From: Streptomyces griseoluteus
GTDB lineage: Bacteria; Actinomycetota; Actinomycetes; Streptomycetales; Streptomycetaceae
Assembly (NCBI GenBank): GCA_000717735.1
Contig: JOBE01000047.1
Coordinates: 1-63,262, forward strand
Reading direction: 5' to 3'
DNA: 63,262 nt
Both the position numbers and the translations under genes were made by a program. Every line of letters begins with the position of its first letter. Positions within the stretch are counted from its first letter, which is position 1. Positions 19,542 to 27,662 of the stretch are shown piece by piece. The notes under the pieces were generated by a model. The model had not been told where the DNA came from, did no database searches, and saw only the letters and a program-made list of their open reading frames with translations.

Positions 19542-21140
19542 TCAGGCCGCCTTCCTCCAGACGTTCATGCCCAGCTGCAGGAAGGCGGCTTCTCGCAGGG
19601 TCGTCTGCTTGATCTGGATGGTGAGCGCCGCGATGTCGCCAGCGGCGTTCTTGACGCAGAGCTGGGATCCGTCGTCGGCCGCCGCGAGTGACCAGGTGCG
19701 GTACGCGGAGCCGGTGGCGCCGCTCAGGAGATGCCGGCAGGCGTCGGGGGAGGCAGCCTTTCCGTTGAACATCTGCACGAACACGCTGGTGTCGCTCTGC
19801 AGCGCGCAGTCGACATCGTCCTCGCAGTCGAGGCGGATGTCACCCGTGCGGTCCTCGCGCAGCATCGGCTCGCGGAGGCTCAGGGAGTTCTTCTCGTTCA
19901 GCCACACGGGAGACAGCACGTCGGCTCCCGGAGCCGGGGAGGCGTTCGGGGCAGGCTGCGACGCCCGGGGTGAGCCGCCGGCGGTCGGCGGGGTGCGTGT
20001 CGGCGACACCGTGGACGGTACGGGCTTCGTCGGGCCGGATGGGGACGCGTGCGTGCCCGCTGCCCGCTCGCCGAGGCCGAACCGGTCCCCGGCGAGCCAC
20101 GTCAGGCCCGTCAGCACCAGAGCGCCCGCCGTCACAGCCACGGCCGTGATCAGCGCAGTACGCCGTCCGGGCGCCCGTCGGCGAGCGCGCCCCAGCCACA
20201 GCGTCCCGGTCGCGGTCGGCGGAGCCACGGGTTCGCGCACCGGGCCCGGAACGGTCGCCTCGGGTCCGATGACCTCGCGCCAGACGGCCGGCCCTGCGCC
20301 CGCGTCGGTGTCCGTGTCCAGTCGCCGTCGGCACCACTCGACGACCTCCGCCAGAGTGGCCCGCTCCCTCGGATCGGGCGCCATGCACCAGGTGATCAGC
20401 GGGCGCAACGGCTCTGGCAGCCGGGACAGTTCGGGTTCCTCGTGCACGATCCGGTACAGCACGACGGGCGCGATGCCGTCCCCGTACAGCGGTTCGCCCA
20501 GCGCCGCGAAAGCCGCCGTCTGGGCCAGCGCGAAGACGTCGGTCGCCGGGGTGATCTCACCGGCGGTCGCCTGTTCGGGCGCCATGAAGTGGGGTGTACC
20601 GATGGTGGAGCCGGTGGCGGTGTGCGAGGAGATGTCGGCGGCGGTCGAGATCCCGAAGTCGATCACCCGCGGCCCGTCGGCGGCCAGCAGCACATTCGAC
20701 GGCTTGAGGTCCCGGTGCACGACCCCCGCCGCGTGGATCGCCTGGAGCGCCTCGGCCACGCCGGCCACCAGCCACAGCACGGCGGACACCGGCAGCGGAC
20801 CACGCCGGGCGACGGCCTCCGTGAGGGACGGCCCGGGCACGTACACCGTGGCGAGCCACGGAGGTACGCCGTCGGTGTCGGCGTCGATGACTTCCGCGGT
20901 GTACGCGCCCCTGACCCGGCGGGCAGCCTCCACCTCCCGACGGAACCGCCGCCGAAAGGCCGGGTCGTCGGCCAGCTCCGGCCGCACCATCTTGAGCGCC
21001 ACCGGGCGGCCGCCCCGGGTGTGCGACAGGTACACCCGGCCCATGCCCCCCGCGCCGAGCCGGGCCGCGAGGCGGTAACCGGCCACGACGGGAGGGTCGT
21101 CCGCCTGGAGCGGCTGGAACACCTCGGTGGTGCTGCTCAT
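19542..21140 (-). CDS. PknB-type membrane Ser/Thr protein kinase
   Basis: A 532-residue protein; the ATG at 21140 has GGGGGA 7-8 bases upstream. The kinase domain (about 20-280) shows the Gly loop LGAGGMGRVYL, Lys in VALKMV, catalytic loop VHRDLKPSNVL, DFG in IDFGIST and MAPEQ. A Pro/Thr-rich linker precedes one transmembrane helix (about 325-345, in TALITAVAVTAGALVL), and the C-terminal 170 residues lie outside with four Cys. The extracellular part is unlike PASTA repeats, so the signal it senses is unknown. It is convergent with the lipopeptide methyltransferase gene but separated by a terminator, so a link with the pathway is not shown. Confidence 0.93.
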   Translation of the reverse strand: MSSTTEVFQPLQADDPPVVAGYRLAARLGAGGMGRVYLSHTRGGRPVALKMVRPELADDPAFRRRFRREVEAARRVRGAYTAEVIDADTDGVPPWLATVYVPGPSLTEAVARRGPLPVSAVLWLVAGVAEALQAIHAAGVVHRDLKPSNVLLAADGPRVIDFGISTAADISSHTATGSTIGTPHFMAPEQATAGEITPATDVFALAQTAAFAALGEPLYGDGIAPVVLYRIVHEEPELSRLPEPLRPLITWCMAPDPRERATLAEVVEWCRRRLDTDTDAGAGPAVWREVIGPEATVPGPVREPVAPPTATGTLWLGRARRRAPGRRTALITAVAVTAGALVLTGLTWLAGDRFGLGERAAGTHASPSGPTKPVPSTVSPTRTPPTAGGSPRASQPAPNASPAPGADVLSPVWLNEKNSLSLREPMLREDRTGDIRLDCEDDVDCALQSDTSVFVQMFNGKAASPDACRHLLSGATGSAYRTWSLAAADDGSQLCVKNAAGDIAALTIQIKQTTLREAAFLQLGMNVWRKAA

Positions 21141-21313
21141 CGGGCTGTCCCCCTGATCCCCGACCGGCCGACTGGACGGTCCGGGACGGAAGCCTAAACG
21201 CAACGAGTGGACCCCGCTGACCTGGGATGCTCCTCCACGGCCGCAGGAAGCATCCGATCCGGCCTCTCCATCTCCGTCGCCATCGAAACGGCCCAGGACC
21301 CGGCCCGAACTCG

Positions 21314-21505
21314 ATGCTCGCCCTGGGCACCTCCGGCGGTCTGACCCTCGCCGCCGCCTACGACTGGTCGGACGACGCGAGTGGCCTCTTCGTGATCGGC
21401 GTGGGGATGGTCATGATCGTGAGCGCGTCCGCAACCGGTCTCGCCGCGTTCCTGACCTCCGTCCTGCACAAAGGAGTGGCCGGACCTGGAACACCGGGGC
21501 ACTGA
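21314..21505 (+). CDS. Small hypothetical membrane protein or fragment
   Basis: 63 residues from an ATG at 21314, with one clear hydrophobic helix (FVIGVGMVMIVSASATGLAA) and codon choice like real genes. No good ribosome site precedes this ATG; the frame is open upstream to 21227. I do not recognise it. It may be the tail of a lost gene. Confidence 0.35.
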   Translation: MLALGTSGGLTLAAAYDWSDDASGLFVIGVGMVMIVSASATGLAAFLTSVLHKGVAGPGTPGH

Positions 21506-21579
21506 CCCCAACCAGCACGCCTCCCCAACCGCCCCTCCGACCCGGGGCATCCACTCCCTCGGCCCGCCTACGTCCATTC

Positions 21580-22630
21580 CACCCCCAGTTCCCGTAGCGC
21601 ACCGAGCTGTTCGGCGCTGAGTTCGTCGTGGCGTTGTTTCTGGTTGGAGTACCAGATCCCCAGTGCGAGGTCGTCCTCCTGGCCACCGCACTGCGCCGCT
21701 TTCAGCCGGCCGGACCTGCCGACCCGCGCGACGTCGAGCGCCCCGCCCGGTTCAAGGAAACCGTCGCGCTGGAGCAGGGGACCTGCGCGAGCTGACCGCT
21801 GCGGCCGGCCCGGTCGCGGCCGCCGACGCCCTTGCCGCCGCTCCAGACGAGGGCACCGACGACTGCGCCCGCGTCGTGCAGCGCCTCGTGGGGGCCGCCC
21901 CCGGCGCATGGACCGCCGACGTGCCCGCCGTCCTCGCCGCCGTGGTCCGGCCGGAGCTCGGCGCGTTCCATTTCGCCGCGGCGGCCGACGCCGCCACCGG
22001 GCGCCGCCCCCGGCGTCTTCCCCGCCGACCCGGCCCCGGCCACTCTCGCCGCCCTCGCCCGCGGACAGCCCGGACACCTCCGCCCACCGCCCTCACGCCC
22101 GCCATCGCCTCTGCGCTCGCAAGCCCCCCCGACGTTGGCGCGGGCGAGGAGGAGCTGCCTGGTGACCTGCCGGACTCACAGCCGGCGGTGCGCGCGCTGG
22201 ACTGGCTGCTCGAGCACGCCGTCAGCCGGGCCCTTACGGACGGTGTGCCCGGCGACGTCCTTCACCTGCTCCCCGGCGTCCTTGCCGCCCGCCCGGGCGA
22301 CGAAGCCGTCGCCGAGGCGATCGCTGTCCGGCTGCCGGTCCTTCACGGCCGCGCCCCCGCTCGCGCTCGCCGCCAACCTGTCGCCCGGCGCGCTCGCCGA
22401 CCCGGCTACTTCGCCGACATGGCCCTCCCGGACGAGGTGTGGCTGCCCATGGCCCGGGCCGGCGCCGAGCACACTCCGGCCCAGACCGAAGCGGGCGACG
22501 TAGCCGAACGCGCCGCAGGCCACCCGCGCAACCCCGACGTCATGCTCCTGGCCACGCACCTGCTCACCCGCCCCGCCCCGACTACGACGCGAAGGTCCGC
22601 CGGCACGCCCGCGTCCTGCTCCAGGCCGCA
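21580..22630 (+). pseudogene. Decayed gene of unknown function with several frameshifts
   Basis: Coding-like Ala/Pro/Leu-rich helical stretches appear one after another in different frames: about 21780-22000, then 22000-22070 in a second frame, 22140-22360 back in the first, and 22360-22570 continuing with breaks. Each change looks like a single-base indel in a C or G run. The pieces resemble one helical-repeat protein (repeated LLPGVLAARPGD-like segments). No family can be named. Confidence 0.5.
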
Positions 22631-22675
22631 ATCGCCTTGGGCGAGGGTCGCGACGGGGTTCGGAGCGGTGGGGTC

Positions 22676-22858
22676 CTATATATCCCAGGCCAGGAGCTGG
22701 GTGTCGGTGCCGGTGCCCGCGAGCGGTAGTCGGCCGTCCGCGCTGAACGCGTACGGCCCTGTCTCGCTGCCCTGGGGGAGGTGGCCCCGGAACCGGGGCC
22801 GGGCCGGGTCGGGGACGTCGTAGAGGAAGCCTCCCCGTTCACCGAAATCCGTCACCAC
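22676..22858 (-). pseudogene. C-terminal remnant of a WD40-repeat protein
   Basis: About 60 residues read as the end of a beta-propeller: YAFSADGRLPLAGTGTD and a terminal LLAWDI, the usual end of a WD40 blade. The rest of the gene is not recognisable upstream (22860-23190), where only shifted fragments are seen. It converges on the decayed gene to its left. Confidence 0.55.
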
Positions 22859-23192
22859 CAGTCGGGCGGGAACGCGTGCGGCGTCGGATAGGGGCGGCTG
22901 CCGTCAGCGGAGGGCAGGGCGGACAGCCGGCCGGCCGGTCGACGCGGCTCGGGCAGGTAGAGGCACGGCGGATTGGGAGTGGGCTCCGAGACATGCGGCC
23001 CTCCCGGACCCTCCAGTCGAACTCCACCCGCAGACCCGATGTCGTCTCAGGTCCCACGAGGACGACCGCCCCTGGAACACCAAGATCCCCGACAGAGCCG
23101 GTCGCCGGGTGCGAGCGAGTCGTTCAGCGTGTCCGGGACGTGCCGTGCTCAGATGAGACGGCGCAGCGAACGGCACAGGGAAAGGTTGCGGG

Positions 23193-24125
23193 ATGCCCGA
23201 GGACACCATGAAGGCGATGGCGTACGAGACCTATGGTGGGACGGAGGTGCTCCGCGAGACCCGGCTGCCGCTGCCGAAGGTCGCCCCTGGGGAGGTCCTC
23301 GTCAAGGTCCGGTGCGCCGCGGTCAACCCGGTCGATTGGAAGATCATGGCGGGCGGGCTCGACAGCCTGATGGACGTCGTCCACCCGGCGGTCCCGGGCT
23401 GGGACGTCAGCGGCACCGTCGAGAGGGTCGGCATCGACGTACCTGAGTTCGCGGTCGGTGACGAGGTAATGGCCTACGCCCGCAAGGACTACGTGCACGG
23501 CGGCACCTTTGCGGAGTACGTCAGCGTGCCCGTCCGCGCCCTTGCCGCCAAGCCCGCCTCGTTGAACTGGGCACAGGCAGCCGGGTTGCCGCTGGCCGGC
23601 CTGACCGCCCATCAGCTTCTCACGCGTCTGGGTACGGCGGCCGACGACACCGTCCTCGTGCACGGGGCGGCCGGCGGTGTCGGGTCCTTCGGCGTCCAGC
23701 TCGCCCGGGCGCTCGGCGCGCGGGTCATCGGCACCGCCTCCCCGCGCAACCACGACCGGTTGCGCGGGTTCGGCTGCGAGCCCGTCACCTACGGGGACGG
23801 GCTGGCGGAACGCGTCCGCGCACTGGCTCCGGACGGAGTCACCGTTGTCGCCGACTTCGTGGGCGGGGTCCTCGAGACCACCCTGGCCGTCCTGGCCGAA
23901 GGCGGGCGGCACGCCTCCATCACCGACCACACCGTGCTCGGTGCTGGCGGTCAGTGGATCTGGGTCAGGCCGTCCGGCGAGGACCTCGCAGCTCTGGGCC
24001 GGCTCTCGGACGAGGGCCGGCTCACGGTCGCTGTCGCTGCGACGTTCCCGCTCTCCGAACTTGGAGCGGCCTTCGCCCTCAGTCAGGAAGGGCATACCCC
24101 GGGGAAGATCATCATCGAGATCTGA
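23193..24125 (+). CDS. NADPH-dependent zinc-independent alcohol dehydrogenase / quinone oxidoreductase
   Basis: A 310-residue medium-chain dehydrogenase/reductase of the quinone reductase group. The N-terminal GroES-like domain contains VNPVDWKIM; the Rossmann domain has VLVHGAAGGVGSFGVQLA (about 150-167). The catalytic zinc-binding Cys/His residues of true alcohol dehydrogenases are absent. It probably reduces quinones or enones with NADPH. GGAAAGG lies 8 bases before the ATG at 23193; an ATG at 23208 is an alternative. It stands alone, with no operon partner. Confidence 0.92.
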   Translation: MPEDTMKAMAYETYGGTEVLRETRLPLPKVAPGEVLVKVRCAAVNPVDWKIMAGGLDSLMDVVHPAVPGWDVSGTVERVGIDVPEFAVGDEVMAYARKDYVHGGTFAEYVSVPVRALAAKPASLNWAQAAGLPLAGLTAHQLLTRLGTAADDTVLVHGAAGGVGSFGVQLARALGARVIGTASPRNHDRLRGFGCEPVTYGDGLAERVRALAPDGVTVVADFVGGVLETTLAVLAEGGRHASITDHTVLGAGGQWIWVRPSGEDLAALGRLSDEGRLTVAVAATFPLSELGAAFALSQEGHTPGKIIIEI

Positions 24126-24754
24126 ACTCCCGCACCGGATCGGGCGCATGGACCGTATGAGCAGAGCATCGGATTACCGTGAGGAATGGCGTCCCTAGAG
24201 GCCGATCAAAGAGGCAGGACCTTGGTCGAGGAGCCCGTAACCGCCGCTGCTGTCATGAGGGCCGGCGGCACGTGGTCACGGACCTTCGGGATCGTCACGG
24301 GAGCCCAAGAGGACAAGGAGCAGGAGCGCGAACGGCAGACCAGACTCGCTTGACCGGGTGATGTGGGGGCCGTCCGCTTCATGGTCGGTCCGTGCACTCG
24401 TACTGCCCCAGCGCGGTGAGCCGTGCCTGTGGTCGACTTCGGTTCTCCCATCGTCGAGGACGTACGGCTCGGCTGCCAGTTCGGGATCAGCCTTCGCCGA
24501 TCCGGTCTACGGCGTGGTCTACGACATGGAGGACGGCGACGGGCGGGCTCGGGAACCGGCCACCGCCCTGCACGCCGCCTTCTGCGGCGACCTCGAACCG
24601 CCCGCTTCTGCGGCGACCTCGAACCGCCCGCCCGCGCCGCGCCTTCTACGTCCTGATGGTCATCTGCCCCTGGGGCGTCAGGCGTTTCCAGTGGTCACAG
24701 CGGGTACGGGCGTGTACCGTCTCCGTTAGCTGTCGTGGTTCGGATATTCCCTTT
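24126..24754. other. Gene-poor stretch with no supported CDS
   Basis: Short open frames occur (for example 24358-24729 and 24423-24656), but their composition is irregular and none has a ribosome site plus a recognisable product. A perfect 26-base tandem duplication interrupts the area. Promoter and leader of the cold-shock gene lie at its right end. Confidence 0.5.
24580..24631. repeat. Perfect 26-bp tandem duplication
   Basis: Two identical 26-base units, 24580-24605 and 24606-24631, each beginning TTCTGCGGCGACC and ending AACCGCCCGC. As 26 is not a multiple of three, it would shift any frame that crossed it. Confidence 0.9.
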
Positions 24755-24781
24755 GCCCATGCCTTCAGCGTGGGCTTTTTT
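24755..24781 (+). terminator. Intrinsic terminator or attenuator in the cold-shock gene leader
   Basis: GCCCATGC (24755-24762), loop CTTCA, GCGTGGGC (24768-24775), followed by six Ts. It is 85 bases upstream of the cold-shock start codon. A T-tract terminator is unusual in such GC-rich DNA, and its position suggests either the end of a previous transcript or an attenuator in the long cold-shock 5' leader. Confidence 0.7.
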
Positions 24782-24866
24782 GCTGTGCTGTGCCGCAGGG
24801 ACCAGGGCGATCACCTCCGTCTTCCGCAGGGTGCGGGAGGCGTTCATCGGCTGGAAGGCATGAGAC

Positions 24867-25070
24867 ATGGCTACGGGAATCGTGAAGTGGTTCAACTCGG
24901 AGAAGGGCTTCGGCTTCATCGAGCAGGACGGTGGAGGCCCGGACGTCTTCGCCCACTACTCCAACATCGCTGCCCAGGGCTTCCGCGAGCTCCAGGAGGG
25001 CCAGAAGGTGGAGTTCGACGTCACCCAGGGCCAGAAGGGTCCGCAGGCGGAGAACATCCGCCCGGTCTGA
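24867..25070 (+). CDS. CspA-family cold-shock protein
   Basis: 67 residues with both RNA-binding motifs of the cold-shock domain: KGFGFIEQ (RNP1) and VFAHYS (RNP2-like). It begins [17 protein letters not shown], the standard actinobacterial start. GGAAGG lies about 12 bases upstream of ATG 24867. It binds single-stranded nucleic acids and acts as an RNA chaperone. The leader carries a terminator-like hairpin. Confidence 0.96.
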   Translation: MATGIVKWFNSEKGFGFIEQDGGGPDVFAHYSNIAAQGFRELQEGQKVEFDVTQGQKGPQAENIRPV

Positions 25071-25196
25071 GCCCCGCCTAACCCCGACGCCCCGCGGGTG
25101 GCTCTCAGCCGCCCGCGGGGTACGACCTCGTCGTCGTCGGCCGCGACGGGATCACCCGGCTCCACCGTCGCGGAAGCTGGGGCCCGGGGCGAAAGA

Positions 25197-26131
25197 TCAT
25201 TTCCCCTTCCAAGGCCGGAGCTTCTCGGGGTCGAGCACGGCCCAGATCCGCCGGATCCGGCCGTCCGCGATGTCGAACGCGTACACCGACAGGACGACGC
25301 CGTCCAGGTGGGCCGCCAGACCCGGCTGCCCGTTGACCGTGCACTCCCGGACCGCGAGCCGACCCGGGAGGGTCCGGTCGGCGAAGAAGCGGGCGATCTG
25401 CTCGGCGCCCTCGATCGGGTGGAGCAGCGCCGTGACGAGTCCGCCGCCGCCCCCGATGGCGGTGGCGTCGGGATCGAGCAGACCGATGAGGGCGCTGATG
25501 TCCTTGGCCTGCCACGCCCGCGCGAACTCCCGGACGACACCTGCCCGCTGGGCCGTCGGCGACAGGGGCGCCCGCGAGGCGTCGATGCGGCGGCGAGCGA
25601 GGTCGCCAGCTGGCGGCACGCCGCCGGGGAGCGGCCGACGATGTCCGCCACCTCGGAGAACGGGTAGCGGAAGACGTCGTGCGGCACGAACGCCACGCGC
25701 TCCGCCGGGGTCATCGCCTCCAGAACGACGAGGAAGGCCATACTGACCGACTCGTCGAGCGTGACCCGATCGGCCGGATCGGCCGTGTTGTCGTCCGTCG
25801 CGTCGGCGGGCCACTCGGTGCGCGCGGGCAGCGGCTCGGGCACCCATGCGCCCACGTAGCGCTCCCGCCGCGTCCTGGCCGAGCGCAGCTCGCCGAGGCA
25901 GATACGGCCGGCGACTTTCGTAAGCCATCCCCCGGGGGACGCCACCGCCTCCCTCTGCCGCGGGGCCATCGCGTACCAGCGGGCGTACGTCTCCTGCACG
26001 ACGTCCTCGGCCTCGGCCAGGGAGCCCAGCATCCGGTACGCGAGGTTGATCAGCCGGCGGTGCTCGGCCACGAGCGTGCTCGCCGGCGGGTCGAGTAGGC
26101 CGTCCTGCGGTGCGGTCGAACGGGGCGTCAT
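25197..26131 (-). pseudogene. ECF41-type sigma factor (SigJ-like) with a one-base frameshift
   Basis: From ATG 26131 the first frame encodes sigma region 2 (LINLAYRMLGSLAEAEDVVQETY) and region 4 (MTPAERVAFVPHDVF, then VADIVGRSPAACRQLA). Near 25597-25600 homology jumps to a second frame that encodes the linker RRRIDASR and a SnoaL-like C-terminal domain ending LDPEKLRPWKGK at 25197. One missing base would explain it. ECF41 sigmas use this C-terminal domain to control their own activity, so loss matters if real. The usual glycine-rich linker motif of the C-terminal domain is present as IGGGGGL. Confidence 0.8.
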
Positions 26132-26284
26132 GGTCCTGAAGCTCCCTCGGTCGGATGTCCCTTCACCGCTATGACGCGACAGCGCCCCGGAATGTGAGGT
26201 CGACGGTCCCACCTCACATTCCGCCGGGCCATCTCGTCGTACCCGGCAACGGAACGCGACGGAAGCAGACGGAGGTAGACCGGC

Positions 26285-26689
26285 ATGGAGCCCGTGAACG
26301 TCGCAGTCAGCCATTACAGCACCAGCGGCAATGTGCACGCCCTGGCGGAAGCCGCCGTCGAAGGTGCCGAGAAGGCCGGGGCGTACGTCCGGCTCCCGCA
26401 AGGTGGCCGAGACCGCCCCGCCCGAGGTGATCGACGCCCATCCGGCCTGGGTCCGGCATCACCGGGACACCGCCGAGGTCACGGAGGCCGGGCATGAGGA
26501 CCTGGAGCGGGCGGACGCGGTGCTGTTCGGCACCCCGCCCCGATCCAGTTGAAGTCGGGCAACCCCTACGGCACCTCGGCCGGGGTCGGCGACACGGAGC
26601 CCGGCGAGGTGAGCCTGGAGGCGGCTCGCCACCAGGCCCGCCGGGTCGTCAAGGTCGCGGTCGCACTCAAAGCCGGCCGCGCTGCCTGA
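26285..26689 (+). pseudogene. WrbA-like NAD(P)H:quinone oxidoreductase with frameshift and internal deletion
   Basis: ATG 26285 (GGAGG upstream) starts a flavodoxin-like protein: VAVSHYSTSGNVHALAEAA is the FMN phosphate loop. The frame breaks near 26395, continues as KVAETAPPEV... DAVLFGTP, and after GTP (about 26535) joins directly to GNPYGTSAGVG, a motif normally about 70-90 residues further on, then runs to a stop at 26687. The central FMN-binding part is therefore missing. It is divergent from the ECF41 gene, a common pairing of stress genes. Confidence 0.75.
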
Positions 26690-26724
26690 TCCCATACCGC
26701 AGCACACCACCGAAGGAGCACGCG

Positions 26725-26850
26725 ATGACCACCACCCCCCCCGCGAGACCGAGATCCGGGCGCTTCTGGCGAGCCGTGCCGGCGCCCAGCAGACCAAGGA
26801 CATCGATCGGCTCATGTCGTTCTACGCCGCCGACGCCGTCTACTACCCCG
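26725..26850 (+). pseudogene. N-terminal remnant of a SnoaL/DUF4440-like protein
   Basis: After ATG 26725 there is a run of C residues; shifting one base there gives ETEIRALLASRAGAQQ and DIDRLMSFYAADAVYYP, a typical start of a SnoaL-like or ketosteroid isomerase-like domain. Homology ends abruptly at about 26850, where another gene fragment begins in a third frame. Confidence 0.6.
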
Positions 26851-26851
26851 G

Positions 26852-27229
26852 AAGAAGCTCGAGGTCATCGAACTCAAGGTTCGGAACGACCAGTACACGG
26901 CTGCCGACCTCGGCCCCGTGGGGCCGAGCCTGGGCGACATGGACGTGTACTCCGGCACCGCCGTCAAGGACGGCCGGATCGTCGGACGCTGGGGCGGACA
27001 CTGCCAGGTCATTCACCTGAAGGGCGAGGAACTGACCTCGCAGTGCCTGATCACGATGGAGGTCGAGCAGGGTTCCCCGACGATGCAGTCGCTGTGGACG
27101 AAGGGAGCGGCCTCCCTCGACATGGCCATCACCGGCGCTACGGGCGTCTACCGCAACGCGCGCGGCATCGCCCGCTTCTGGGACATCGCGACGCCGGACG
27201 AGCGGGTGCGGCTCGAGATCCTGCGCTGA
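26852..27229 (+). pseudogene. Allene-oxide-cyclase-like barrel protein lacking its N-terminus
   Basis: The frame from 26852 encodes KKLEVIELKVRNDQ, then GDMDVYSGTAVKDGRIVG, LWTKGAASLDMAITG and GVYRNARGIARFWD, matching bacterial proteins with an allene-oxide-cyclase-like barrel. No proper start exists; the sequence joins straight to the SnoaL fragment. A short product could start at 26918 or inside, but the domain would be incomplete. Bacterial members have no firmly known reaction. Confidence 0.6.
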
Positions 27230-27236
27230 GAACGGT

Positions 27237-27269
27237 GAGGCCCTGCCGTACGGGGCTCGGCAGGGTCTC
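27237..27269 (+). terminator. Hairpin terminator
   Basis: GAGGCCCTGCC (27237-27247) pairs with GGCAGGGTCTC (27259-27269) over 11 positions with one G-T pair. It lies 7 bases after the stop of the allene-oxide-cyclase-like gene. Confidence 0.75.
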
Positions 27270-27662
27270 ACGTCCGCATCACACGTCTTCGGGGTGCAGC
27301 GCACCTGCCCGGCCGGTCACCGAAACCCTCCGGCCCCGGCCCGGGCAGGCCACCAGGCCGCAAGAACACCGGCCCACCGGGCGGTGCGGGACCGGCTGAG
27401 GTGGCAGCTCTGCGAGACGGACCGGACGATCCGGGAGCTGGAGAAGCAGCAGGCGGAGAACGTACGACACCGTAAGGTCGCGCGCCGCCTACGACGCTGA
27501 GGGGGACGCAGGCGCTGGTCCTTGCACGTCAGCGACGCGAAGACCTCGGCCACGAAGTACCGCCCAGGTGCCCGCGAAGCCTCTCCGCCTCACCAAGGTC
27601 CACAGTCAGACCACAGCATGCACCGCCACGGCCACCGATCGAATCTACCGATCGAAGGACCA
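27270..27662. other. No supported gene
   Basis: An open frame at 27294-27500 ends with a charged helix (ETDRTIRELEKQQAENVRHRKV) that could be the tail of a lost coiled-coil protein. Nothing else is seen. The area separates the decayed stress genes from the DUF4157 gene. Confidence 0.4.

Noticed and set aside
23124..24149. 341-residue minus-strand frame over the oxidoreductase gene
   Set aside because: Shadow of an intact MDR-family gene.
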